DNA of 64,000 bases from Hippea alviniae EP5-r (GTDB lineage: Bacteria > Campylobacterota_A > Desulfurellia > Desulfurellales > Hippeaceae), in the NCBI RefSeq assembly GCF_000420385.1, contig NZ_ATUV01000002.1:1-64000 (forward strand). The letters run 5' to 3'. Position 1 is the first letter of the stretch. The number at the start of each line of letters is the position of its first letter. Positions 31,786 to 39,939 of the stretch are shown here, in pieces. The notes beneath the pieces were generated by a model. That model was not told the DNA's origin and searched no databases. It saw only the letters and a list, made by a program, of their open reading frames with translations. Position numbers and translations under genes: made by a program.

Positions 31786-32411
31786 TGCATCATAAGTGAT
31801 TTAACCTTTTTCAAATCTTCTATGAATATCTCAATAGCCTTGGGATTTCTTAGAAGATAAGCAGGGTGATAAAGCGGCACAACCTTTATGTTTTTGTATT
31901 GGAACACTTTTCCCCTTAATGTGCCTAAGGCACCTTTTTGGTTTGTAAGCTCATAGGTAGAATATCTGCCAAGGGTGGCTATAACCTTAGGTTGAATCAA
32001 CTCTATTTGTCTTTTTAAATAACCAAAGCAGGCTATAAGCTCTTCAGGTAAAGGGTCTCTATTGTTGGGTGGGCGACACTTTAGACAGTTCGCAATATAG
32101 ACACTCTTTGCGTCTATACCAACATCCTTAAGCAAATCCCTTAGAAGCCTTCCAGCCCTTCCAACAAACGGTCTGCCCTGTAAATCTTCGTCCCTTCCTG
32201 GTGCTTCTCCAACAAACATCAAATCAGCGTTTATATCGCCTTCTCCAAACACAACATTTGTTCTTGTCTTATGCAACTCGCACTTTTTACATCTTAAAGC
32301 TTCTTCCTTTAACTCTTCAAATATCTCTTCCTTGCTTGTAAACTTAACGGGCTGCATATACTCAACACCTATATCTTTATAAAAGCAGAGAAGTTCAACA
32401 AGCTCTCTCAT
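31782..32411 (-). CDS. Type-4 uracil-DNA glycosylase (Fe-S)
   Basis: 209 residues. It removes uracil from DNA to start base excision repair. Cluster ligands [10 protein letters not shown] (near residue 37) and [13 protein letters not shown] bind a [4Fe-4S] cluster. Motif 1 is [18 protein letters not shown] and the C-terminal HPAYLLRNP motif supplies the catalytic-site His. The family is common in thermophiles, where cytosine deamination is fast. The first ~25 residues are atypical and a downstream start is possible. Confidence 0.9.
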   Translation of the reverse strand: MRELVELLCFYKDIGVEYMQPVKFTSKEEIFEELKEEALRCKKCELHKTRTNVVFGEGDINADLMFVGEAPGRDEDLQGRPFVGRAGRLLRDLLKDVGIDAKSVYIANCLKCRPPNNRDPLPEELIACFGYLKRQIELIQPKVIATLGRYSTYELTNQKGALGTLRGKVFQYKNIKVVPLYHPAYLLRNPKAIEIFIEDLKKVKSLMMQ

Positions 32412-33015
32412 TTTTTAAAAGGTTGATAAGTTTTGCTATCTGTTCGTTTTTCGCATAGTAAGATATCTTGTTAGAAACAAGAAAAGCCGTTGATTCAAAT
32501 ATATCTTCAATAACTTCAAGCCCATTCTCTCTGAGTGTTCTGCCGGTTGATACTATATCAACAATACAGTCTGCTATACCCAAAACTGCAGCAAGCTCTA
32601 TCGAACCATAAAGCTTTATAATCTCAACATTCAAACCCTTCTTTAGAAAATGATTTCTTGCTATATTGACAAACTTCGTTGCAACCTTAACGGCTGAATT
32701 TTTCTTGTTTATACACCCTTTATCCCTGCCTGCAACAACCATCCTGCAATAGCCTATACCCAAATCCAAAAGTTCAAATAGGTCTGGCTCTGTCTCATTT
32801 AAAACATCCCTTCCCACAACACCAAGGTCAGCAGCAGCATACTCAACATAGGTTGCAACATCCTGAGCCCTAACAATAAGAAACCTATAATTGTTCTCTT
32901 TATCGGTAAAAAAGAGCTTTCTTGAAGAAGGAACATCAACTTCTATGCCCGCCTTTTTAAAAATCTCAAGAGATTCATCCATCAGTCTGCCCTTTGGCAG
33001 AGCAATTGTTATCAT
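32395..33015 (-). CDS. hisG: ATP phosphoribosyltransferase, short form
   Basis: 206 residues: the short HisG form, which lacks the C-terminal regulatory domain and needs HisZ (not in this window). It catalyses the first step of histidine synthesis. Motifs: ITIALPKGRLMDESLEIF at the N-terminus and the PRPP loop DIVSTGRTLRENGL near residue 150. Overlaps murA by 4 bp and the UDG gene by 17 bp. hisF and hisIE are elsewhere in the window, so his genes are scattered. Confidence 0.93.
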   Translation of the reverse strand: MITIALPKGRLMDESLEIFKKAGIEVDVPSSRKLFFTDKENNYRFLIVRAQDVATYVEYAAADLGVVGRDVLNETEPDLFELLDLGIGYCRMVVAGRDKGCINKKNSAVKVATKFVNIARNHFLKKGLNVEIIKLYGSIELAAVLGIADCIVDIVSTGRTLRENGLEVIEDIFESTAFLVSNKISYYAKNEQIAKLINLLKNERAC

Positions 33016-34265
33016 TGTTTCTCTCTCCTGATATTTGCACCAAGCAGGGATAGTTTTTTCTCAAGCGATTCATAGCCTCTATCTAAGTGATAAATCCTTA
33101 GAACATCCGTTCTTCCTTCTGCTGATAAACCTGCAATAACAAGACCTGCCGATGCTCTTAAATCCGTTGCCATGACAGTTGCACCTATAAGCCTATCAAC
33201 ACCTTCAACAATAGCCTTATTGCCCGAGATGATTATATTTGCTCCGAGTCTGTTTAACTCTGCAACATGCATAAACCTATTCTCAAAAATTGTCTCTTCT
33301 ATTATGCTTGTGCCTTCTGCTAAGGTTAATGCAGCCATAAATTGAGCCTGCATATCGGTCGGAAAACCCGGATATACAGCCGTTTTTATCATAACAGGAT
33401 TAATTTTATCGGCTGAAACCTTCAAGGTATCATCTGCTAAAATCTCTATCTCTCCACCAATCTCTACAAATTTATCAACAATTGCATCCATTGCGAATAT
33501 AGGCGCATTTCTAAGCGTTATTTCAGACTTTGTAATGAGTGCAGCACACATGAATGTGCCAGCTTCAATCCTATCGCTCATAACAGAGTACTCAACACCA
33601 TCTAAACCTTCAACACCTTCAATCGTAATTGTGCTTTCACCTTCGCCTTCTATCTTTGCACCCATCTTTTTAAGCAGTCTAACAAGGTCAACCACTTCAG
33701 GCTCTTTTGCTGCGTTTTTTATAACCGTTTTGCCTTCTGACAAAACGGCAGCCATGATAAGATTCTCTGTCCCTGTAACGGTTGGTATGTCAAAATAGAT
33801 ATTCGAACCCTTCAACCCTTCTGTCTTTGCAACGATATAACCATGCTCTATATTTACATCTGCAGACATCTGTTTTAATCCGTTTATATGCAGATTGACA
33901 GGTCTAACGCCAATTGCACAGCCGCCGGGCATCGAAACATGGGCGCTCTTCAATCGAGCTACCAAAGGCCCTAAAACAAGAATAGAAGCTCTCATTGTCT
34001 TCACAAGCTCATAGGGAGCAAAATCCGAACTTATATCGGCACAATTCAGTCTTAAAGTTTTTCCGTCCCTTTCACATACACAGCCCAATCTTTTTATAAG
34101 CTCACACATTGTGCTTACATCTTTCAAATCCGGGACATTGTGAAGAATAACATCTTTATCAGTCAAAATAGCAGCAGCCATCATGGGAAGTGATGCGTTT
34201 TTAGAACCGCTTATATAGACTTCACCCTTGAGCCTATTTGGGCCTTCGATTACAAATTTATCCAT
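33012..34265 (-). CDS. murA: UDP-N-acetylglucosamine 1-carboxyvinyltransferase
   Basis: 417 residues, full length. It adds enolpyruvate to UDP-GlcNAc, the first committed step of peptidoglycan synthesis. Motifs: VYISGSKNASLPMMAAA near residue 17 and MPGGCAIGVRPVNLH, whose Cys is the catalytic residue and fosfomycin target. The C-terminal DLRASAGLVIAGL is also present. Overlaps its upstream neighbour by 1 bp. Confidence 0.96.
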   Translation of the reverse strand: MDKFVIEGPNRLKGEVYISGSKNASLPMMAAAILTDKDVILHNVPDLKDVSTMCELIKRLGCVCERDGKTLRLNCADISSDFAPYELVKTMRASILVLGPLVARLKSAHVSMPGGCAIGVRPVNLHINGLKQMSADVNIEHGYIVAKTEGLKGSNIYFDIPTVTGTENLIMAAVLSEGKTVIKNAAKEPEVVDLVRLLKKMGAKIEGEGESTITIEGVEGLDGVEYSVMSDRIEAGTFMCAALITKSEITLRNAPIFAMDAIVDKFVEIGGEIEILADDTLKVSADKINPVMIKTAVYPGFPTDMQAQFMAALTLAEGTSIIEETIFENRFMHVAELNRLGANIIISGNKAIVEGVDRLIGATVMATDLRASAGLVIAGLSAEGRTDVLRIYHLDRGYESLEKKLSLLGANIRREKQ

Positions 34266-34723
34266 TACAATTTATCCTTGTATGCCTTGTAGGCTTTTTT
34301 CATGCAGTAATCCATTATAACGATGAGACCTGACTCTTCTGCAATTCTCTTTGCTTCTTCGGATACTATCCCTTCCTGAAGCCATAAAACCTTAGCACCA
34401 ATCTCAACGGCCTGTTTTGCCAACTCGGGAGCATACTCAGACCTTCTGAACACATCAACCACATCAACAGGCCTATCAACATCCAAAAGCGTTTTATAAC
34501 ACTTCTCGCCCAGAATCTCCTTCGTTGCAGGCCTTACGGGAATTATCGTATATCCGTTATCTTTCAAATACTTCGCCACATCATAACTTGCTCTTGAAGG
34601 CTTTGGACTTAAACCTACAACAGCTATATTCTTATATCTCAACGCTTCTATCATCTTTTTCTCTTCTTCTTCTGAAGGATTACCCAAACCTACTCTGCAG
34701 GCATCAACAGCCGGTTTTTCCAT
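34265..34723 (-). CDS. CoA-binding domain protein (YccU family)
   Basis: 152 residues, a single Rossmann-like CoA-binding domain: NIAVVGLSPKPSRASYDVAK near residue 33, then GYTIIPVRP and VLWLQEGIVSEEAKRIAEESG. The family resembles the CoA-binding part of succinyl-CoA synthetase; its function is not established. It sits 3 bp after fliY and overlaps murA by 1 bp. Confidence 0.85.
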   Translation of the reverse strand: MEKPAVDACRVGLGNPSEEEEKKMIEALRYKNIAVVGLSPKPSRASYDVAKYLKDNGYTIIPVRPATKEILGEKCYKTLLDVDRPVDVVDVFRRSEYAPELAKQAVEIGAKVLWLQEGIVSEEAKRIAEESGLIVIMDYCMKKAYKAYKDKL

Positions 34724-34726
34724 CTT

Positions 34727-35719
34727 TTATCCACCCAACGACTTTATTCTCTCTTCTTTTGTCTCGATATGCGTTATTTTAACACCAAACCTTCCACCAA
34801 CAACAACCACAACGCCTTTGGCAACAACCTTGCCGTTGACAAGAATATCCATCGGCTCTTCTATATTCTTCTCAAGTTCTATTATCGAGCCATCTTTCAA
34901 ATCCAAAATATCCTTTATCAGCATATACTTCTCGCCAATTCTTATCTTCACTTCAAGGTCTATGTCCATTATCAGGTCAAGATTCTTCGGCGCTTCGGTT
35001 GTGCTTACTTGAGTCGAAGGTGCTGCTTTCTGCTCAAAAGTCGGCTCTTCAACATCTCTAAACGGTATCTCTTCTTCTGGTGTTTCAATCTCAAGCTGCT
35101 CAACGGCAAACAGTTCATCTATAGCCTTTGGCGAGTATATCTCAAAAGCACCATCTTCTATATTTGGAAGTGCAACATCATAAACAGCTTTATAAAGATT
35201 ATTTTCAAGCTCTGAAGGTTCGAGCTTTACTTCTTTTACTTCAAAGCTCAAAGGAGTCGCTATATTCTCCTTTACGGCGGTTGAAAAGTGGCCAAAAACC
35301 TGAGAGAAAAGCTCTTTTATAGCGTCTAAATCATCGCTTTCAAGCTCATCCTTAGCCTCACCGGGGCCCATAAGCATAAGGTCTGACAAGATAGAAGCAA
35401 ATCTTTTATCAATCAGTATAAAAAGCGGGTTCTCTTTATCGTCTTTGCTTACAGAAACAGAAACAAAAACCTTGTTTTCAAAAGAGACATCGTCCTTGCT
35501 AACAATGTTTAAGTCCGTAAATTTAGAGACAACTTCCAAAGAGAAGGCTGTCTTTAAAACTTCTTCTATGGAGCTATTTAAAAGGTCAAAAAATCTCTTT
35601 GTATCCTTGTCTATCTGGTTATCACTGCTTGATGATTCTTCTTTATCATTATTATCTTCTGTCTCTTCGGCATTTAAAAGGCTATCAATCTCATCCTGAG
35701 AGAGTTCTTCGGCAGCCAT
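34727..35719 (-). CDS. fliY: Flagellar motor switch protein FliY/FliN
   Basis: 330 residues. The N-terminal LSQDEIDSLLNAE resembles the CheY-P-binding helix of FliM/FliY. A CheC-like middle region (residues ~40-190) is followed by a linker and a C-terminal SPOA (FliN) domain from NLDLIMDIDLEVKIRIGEKY near residue 247. FliY/FliN forms the base of the flagellar C-ring. The length and the extra middle domain fit FliY rather than a short FliN. The gene follows fliM by 9 bp. Confidence 0.88.
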   Translation of the reverse strand: MAAEELSQDEIDSLLNAEETEDNNDKEESSSSDNQIDKDTKRFFDLLNSSIEEVLKTAFSLEVVSKFTDLNIVSKDDVSFENKVFVSVSVSKDDKENPLFILIDKRFASILSDLMLMGPGEAKDELESDDLDAIKELFSQVFGHFSTAVKENIATPLSFEVKEVKLEPSELENNLYKAVYDVALPNIEDGAFEIYSPKAIDELFAVEQLEIETPEEEIPFRDVEEPTFEQKAAPSTQVSTTEAPKNLDLIMDIDLEVKIRIGEKYMLIKDILDLKDGSIIELEKNIEEPMDILVNGKVVAKGVVVVVGGRFGVKITHIETKEERIKSLGG

Positions 35720-35728
35720 ACAAACTCC

Positions 35729-36718
35729 TTAATCCAAGGTTAAAATCTCTTTTATCTTAACGGCTTTATTAACACCCTTTTTACCAAGCTTCACTCTAAA
35801 CTTTTCAACGCCGTTCATGTAAACAGGCAAGTCATCTTCAACCTTTGTGCTTAAAACGAGCAAATCACCTTCTTTAAGTTCCAAAAAATCCTTCATTTTC
35901 ATAATCTTTGAACCAAGCCTAAAATCAAGATACACCATAACCGTCTCGAGCGCCCTTGCTATATCTTCCGTTCTGTCTTCTGTCGCCTTCTTTGAACGGG
36001 CAAGTATATCATGCGTGCCTATTTTATTCAAGACAGGCTCAAGCACAATAACAGGCAGACACCAGTTTATGATTCCGCTTGACTCACCAAGCTTAACTTC
36101 AAATACAACCAAAACAACAATTTCAGATGGAGCAACAATCTGGACAACATTTGGGCTGGACTCCTGCCCTACAACTTCAAAGCTTATATCCATTATCGGC
36201 TCCCACGCCGACTTCATCTCACCCATCGCCTGTTTTACCACATCAAGCAGAATACTCTGCTCTATATCGGTAAAGGGCCTATTTAGATTAACAGCTTCAC
36301 CCGTTCCACCAAGTAATCTATCAACAAGGGCAAAACCTATGTCAGGCTCCAAAGAGAAAACGCCATTTCCATCCAAAGGCGCAAGGCTTATAACATTAAA
36401 ACTGACATTGTTCGACAAAGATAAAACAAACTCTGCATATGTCATCTGGTCAACACTGACAACTTCTATCTCAACGATGGATCTCAAAAAAGCAGAAAGA
36501 CGACTCGAGAAGTTGCGTGAAAATTTATCGTGAAGGTTCTTTATTGCCCTTATCTGTTCTTTTGAAACCTTATCAGGACGCTTGAAGTCGTAAAGAGATA
36601 CCTTTTTGGGTTCTAATATCTCTTCAACGACTTCTTCGGGCTCTTCTTCTACAAGCTCTTCTTTATCAAGGCTATTAAGCAGCGCATCTATCTCTTCCTG
36701 AGATAGAATCTCTGGCAT
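35729..36718 (-). CDS. fliM: Flagellar motor switch protein FliM
   Basis: 329 residues. The N-terminal EILSQEEIDALLNSLDKEE is the CheY-P-binding segment. The middle domain contains GNGVFSLEPDIGFALVDRLLGGTG, abbreviated here to its FALVDRLLGGTG core near residue 130. A C-terminal SPOA domain follows. FliM sets rotation direction in the C-ring. It lies 2 bp after cheB and 9 bp before fliY. Confidence 0.94.
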   Translation of the reverse strand: MPEILSQEEIDALLNSLDKEELVEEEPEEVVEEILEPKKVSLYDFKRPDKVSKEQIRAIKNLHDKFSRNFSSRLSAFLRSIVEIEVVSVDQMTYAEFVLSLSNNVSFNVISLAPLDGNGVFSLEPDIGFALVDRLLGGTGEAVNLNRPFTDIEQSILLDVVKQAMGEMKSAWEPIMDISFEVVGQESSPNVVQIVAPSEIVVLVVFEVKLGESSGIINWCLPVIVLEPVLNKIGTHDILARSKKATEDRTEDIARALETVMVYLDFRLGSKIMKMKDFLELKEGDLLVLSTKVEDDLPVYMNGVEKFRVKLGKKGVNKAVKIKEILTLD

Positions 36719-36720
36719 CT

Positions 36721-37794
36721 TTACCTACCAAGAACCAGCTTTGAGATGGTTGAAGCTATCTCATCAAGCGGCACAACAAAATCTGCAAGACCCATCTGGG
36801 TTGGTTTTCTGGGCATTCCCCAAACAACGCAGCTATCCTTATCCTGAGCAATTATCGTTCCGCCGGCTTTTTTAACTTCCTGCAGCCCTTTAAAACCATC
36901 ATCACCCATTCCGGTCATTATTACGCACAAGGCTTTATCGCCAAATGTCTCTGCAACAGACTTAAACATAACATCAGCATTGGGTGTATAGATAGTTTTA
37001 GGCTCACTGCTTACACCCACAACATAACGAGAACCACTCTTTTTAGCCGTCATCTGCATGCCGCCGGGTGCAAGATACCCTTGATTGGGTTTTAGCTCTT
37101 CACCATCTTCAGCTTCTTTAACCTTTATTTTTGAAACTTTACTCAAAGAGTTGGCAAAAACGCCAGTAAATGTCTTTGGCATGTGCTGAACAATCATCAC
37201 AGGCACACCAAGCAGTGGCAAATCTGTAAATACCTTCTCCAAAGCTACAGGTCCGCCTGTTGATGCAGCTATTGCAACAACCTTTATATTTAACTTCTCA
37301 AGTTTTTTTCTTCTTGTTGGAGCAGGTGCTTCTTCTTCCTTTTTTTCTATCTGAATAGTTCTCCTTAATATAGGTCTTCCCTTTATTCTTGAATCTTTGG
37401 CAGAAAGAATCTTCTCAATCAAAAGCTGCCTTGCTTCTTTTGCAACACTCTTAAACGACAAAACATCGTTTTTAGAGATATAATCAATTGCGCCTATTCT
37501 TAAAGCTTCAAGTGTCTCTTTTGCTCCATCTGTAGTTAAACTTGAAACCATTACAACGGGCACAGGACACTCTTTCATTATTATTTTCAATGCTTCAAGC
37601 CCGTTGAGTTTTGGCATCTCTATATCGAGTGTAACAACATCAGGTTTCAACGCCTTTATCTTCTCTATGGCTTCCTGTCCATCTTTGGCAGTATCTATTA
37701 CCTGAATTTTTCCAGATTCTTCTAATATTCTTGTAAGATATTTTCTTGAGATTAAAGAATCATCAACAACTAAAACTTTTACTTTGGATTCCAT
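36721..37794 (-). CDS. cheB: Chemotaxis protein-glutamate methylesterase/glutaminase CheB
   Basis: 357 residues from the ATG at 37794, chosen over an upstream in-frame start because GGGGGT lies just before it and the extra N-terminus is unlike CheB. The N-terminal receiver domain has its phosphoacceptor in DVVTLDIEMPKLNGLEAL. The C-terminal methylesterase domain carries the Ser-His-Asp triad in AIAASTGGPVAL, VQHMPKTFTG and MTGMGDDGFKGL. It demethylates chemoreceptors for adaptation. First gene of the long minus-strand string. Confidence 0.93.
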   Translation of the reverse strand: MESKVKVLVVDDSLISRKYLTRILEESGKIQVIDTAKDGQEAIEKIKALKPDVVTLDIEMPKLNGLEALKIIMKECPVPVVMVSSLTTDGAKETLEALRIGAIDYISKNDVLSFKSVAKEARQLLIEKILSAKDSRIKGRPILRRTIQIEKKEEEAPAPTRRKKLEKLNIKVVAIAASTGGPVALEKVFTDLPLLGVPVMIVQHMPKTFTGVFANSLSKVSKIKVKEAEDGEELKPNQGYLAPGGMQMTAKKSGSRYVVGVSSEPKTIYTPNADVMFKSVAETFGDKALCVIMTGMGDDGFKGLQEVKKAGGTIIAQDKDSCVVWGMPRKPTQMGLADFVVPLDEIASTISKLVLGR

Positions 37795-37812
37795 AATACC
37801 CCCTAAAAATCT

Positions 37813-37841
37813 TTGCTTTTCACCGTTAAAAATGATATAAA
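37813..37841 (+). promoter_or_regulatory. Promoter of the aconitase gene
   Basis: TTGCTT (37813-37818), 17 bp, TATAAA (37836-37841). Its -10 box overlaps the -10 of the cheB promoter on the other strand. Confidence 0.6.
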
Positions 37842-37860
37842 CTTCCCTGCAAAAAAGCAA
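37832..37860 (-). promoter_or_regulatory. Promoter of the cheB-fliM-fliY operon
   Basis: Minus strand TTGCTT (37860-37855), 17 bp, TATCAT (37837-37832). Same -35 sequence as the opposing aconitase promoter, with interlocking -10 boxes. A sigma-54 or sigma-28 type flagellar promoter was not seen here. Confidence 0.55.
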
Positions 37861-37887
37861 ATAAAATCTAAGGAAGGAGGTTTAGAT

Positions 37888-39879
37888 ATGGGTTTAACCG
37901 TTGCACAAAAAATCTTGAAGGAGCACCTGGTAGATGGCGATCTCTTCTCGGGTGATGAGATTGGTATTAAGATTGACCAGACATTGACACAGGACGCCAC
38001 AGGAACAATGGCAGACTTGCAGTTCGAACAGATGGGCGTTGACAGGGTAAAAACGGAAATCTCCGTAAGCTACATCGACCACAAAACCATTCAGATGGGC
38101 TTTGAAGATGCAGATGACCACACATACCTGCAGACATTCGCCAAAAAATACGGTCTGTATCTGTCCAAAGCAGGAAACGGTATCTGCCACCAGGTTCACA
38201 TCGAAAGAATTGGAAGACCTGGTGCAACACTGCTTGGTTCTGACTCCCACACACCAACGGGTGGCGGTATAGGTATGATAGCCATCGGCGCTGGTGGTTT
38301 GGATGTTGCAAGCGCAATGGCAGGAATGCCATTCTATTTGCCAAGACCAAAAATTTTGGGTGTAAAACTAACAGGCAAATTGAGACCTTGGGTAACGGCT
38401 AAGGATGTCATCTTGAAACTGCTTCAGATTCTTTCAACAAAAGGCAATGTTGGTTGGATTGTTGAATACTTTGGCGAAGGTGTAAAAACCTTAACAGTTC
38501 CAGAAAGAGGAACAATCACCAACATGGGAGCAGAGCTTGGTGTTACAACAAGTGTATTCCCATCTGACGAACAGACAAAAAGATTCTTAGAAGCCCAAGG
38601 CAGAGGAGACCAGTGGATTCCTTTGGAAGCAGATCCAGATGCAAATTACGACAGAATTATAGAGATAAATCTGAGTGAGCTTGAGCCAATGATAGCTCAG
38701 CCACACAACCCAGACAATGTTGTAACAGTAAGAGAGATTGAAGGCACACCAGTTGATCAGGTTATGATTGGAAGCTGCACCAACTCTTCATACAAAGATG
38801 GTAAAACTGTTGCAGAGATAGTAAAGGGCAGAACAGTCAATCCAAATGTAAGCTGCGGTTATGCACCAGGCTCTAAGCAGGTTTTAAGAATGCTTGCTGA
38901 TGAAGGCGAACTCTCTCACATCATAGCAGCAGGATTCAGAATTCTTGAGTCTGCGTGCGGTTTCTGTATAGGTGCTGGTCAGGCTCCAAGAAACAATGCA
39001 ATCTCAATCAGAACAAACAACAGAAACTTCTATGGAAGAAGTGGAACAGTTACAGCTAAAATTTATCTTGTAAGCCCAGAGACTGCAGCAGCTTGCGCTT
39101 TGACAGGCGTAATCACAGACCCAAGAGACCTTGAGACAAAATTCGGCATAAAATATCCAAATATAGACATACCTGAAAAATTCACTATCGACGACAGTAT
39201 GCTCTTACCACCTGCTCCACCAGAAGAAGCAAAAACAATCCAGCTCTACAAAGGTCCAAACATTGTTGACCCACCATCTGGTGAACCTATGCCAAAGGAT
39301 TTAGAAGCAGAAGTTGCCGGTAAGTTTGGTGATAAGATAACAACAGACGACATTATGCCAGCTGGTGATCTTCTCAAATATAGGTCCAATGTTCCAAAGT
39401 ATGCTCAGTATGTATTCGTAAAGAGAGACCCAGAGTTTGCAAGCAGATGCTTGGAGAACAAGAAGAAGGGTCTTTACAATGTAATCGTAGGTGGCGACAA
39501 CTATGGTCAGGGTTCATCAAGAGAGCATGCAGCATTGTGCCCAATGTATCTTGGCGTAAAAGCAGTTATAGCTAAGGCTATCGAAAGAATCCACAGAGCC
39601 AACCTGATTAACTTCGGTATCATTCCATTAACATTCAAGAATGCTGAAGACTACGACAAGATTGATAAGGGTGATAAGATAAAGATAAGCGGCATAAGAA
39701 AAGCTCTTATCGACGGCACTGGCGAAGTTGTTCTCCACAACGAGACAAAAGGCATTGACATTCCACTTGAGTATCACCTAACAGAAAGAGAGAGAAAGAT
39801 AATACTCGCTGGCGGCAAGATGAGACTCGCAAAAGATTTCGCAGGCAAATCCTTCAACGAAATCACATTTACAGAGTAA
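37888..39879 (+). CDS. acn: Aconitate hydratase, Aquifex type
   Basis: 663 residues from the ATG at 37888, with AAGGAGG 8 nt upstream; an earlier in-frame start lacks a ribosome binding site. It interconverts citrate and isocitrate in the (possibly reductive) TCA cycle. Cluster cysteines lie in IGSCTNSSYKDG near residue 297 and ESACGFCIGAGQAP. The swivel domain has the QGSSREHAA motif near residue 552. It is shorter than classical AcnA (~890 aa) and has the layout of 3-isopropylmalate-dehydratase-like aconitases found in Aquifex and relatives. Monocistronic, with its own promoter and terminator. Confidence 0.9.
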   Translation: MGLTVAQKILKEHLVDGDLFSGDEIGIKIDQTLTQDATGTMADLQFEQMGVDRVKTEISVSYIDHKTIQMGFEDADDHTYLQTFAKKYGLYLSKAGNGICHQVHIERIGRPGATLLGSDSHTPTGGGIGMIAIGAGGLDVASAMAGMPFYLPRPKILGVKLTGKLRPWVTAKDVILKLLQILSTKGNVGWIVEYFGEGVKTLTVPERGTITNMGAELGVTTSVFPSDEQTKRFLEAQGRGDQWIPLEADPDANYDRIIEINLSELEPMIAQPHNPDNVVTVREIEGTPVDQVMIGSCTNSSYKDGKTVAEIVKGRTVNPNVSCGYAPGSKQVLRMLADEGELSHIIAAGFRILESACGFCIGAGQAPRNNAISIRTNNRNFYGRSGTVTAKIYLVSPETAAACALTGVITDPRDLETKFGIKYPNIDIPEKFTIDDSMLLPPAPPEEAKTIQLYKGPNIVDPPSGEPMPKDLEAEVAGKFGDKITTDDIMPAGDLLKYRSNVPKYAQYVFVKRDPEFASRCLENKKKGLYNVIVGGDNYGQGSSREHAALCPMYLGVKAVIAKAIERIHRANLINFGIIPLTFKNAEDYDKIDKGDKIKISGIRKALIDGTGEVVLHNETKGIDIPLEYHLTERERKIILAGGKMRLAKDFAGKSFNEITFTE

Positions 39880-39897
39880 AAACCCTTTTTAAAAACT

Positions 39898-39925
39898 AAA
39901 AAAGCCCGCCATTTGGCGGGCTTTT
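39898..39925. terminator. Bidirectional terminator between acn and the glutamate dehydrogenase gene
   Basis: GCCCGCC/GGCGGGC stem extended by A/T pairs (AAAGCCCGCC 39901-39910, loop ATTT, GGCGGGCTTT 39915-39924). T-runs follow on both strands, so it can serve both convergent genes. Confidence 0.9.
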
Positions 39926-39939
39926 CTTTTTACCTAACC

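Noticed and set aside
36721-37860. Longer cheB start at 37860
   Set aside because: It would cover the cheB promoter and lacks a ribosome binding site; ATG 37794 has GGGGGT upstream.
37894-38350. Antisense frames of 118 and 127 codons inside the aconitase gene
   Set aside because: Cys-rich shadow translations with no motifs; the aconitase frame is intact.
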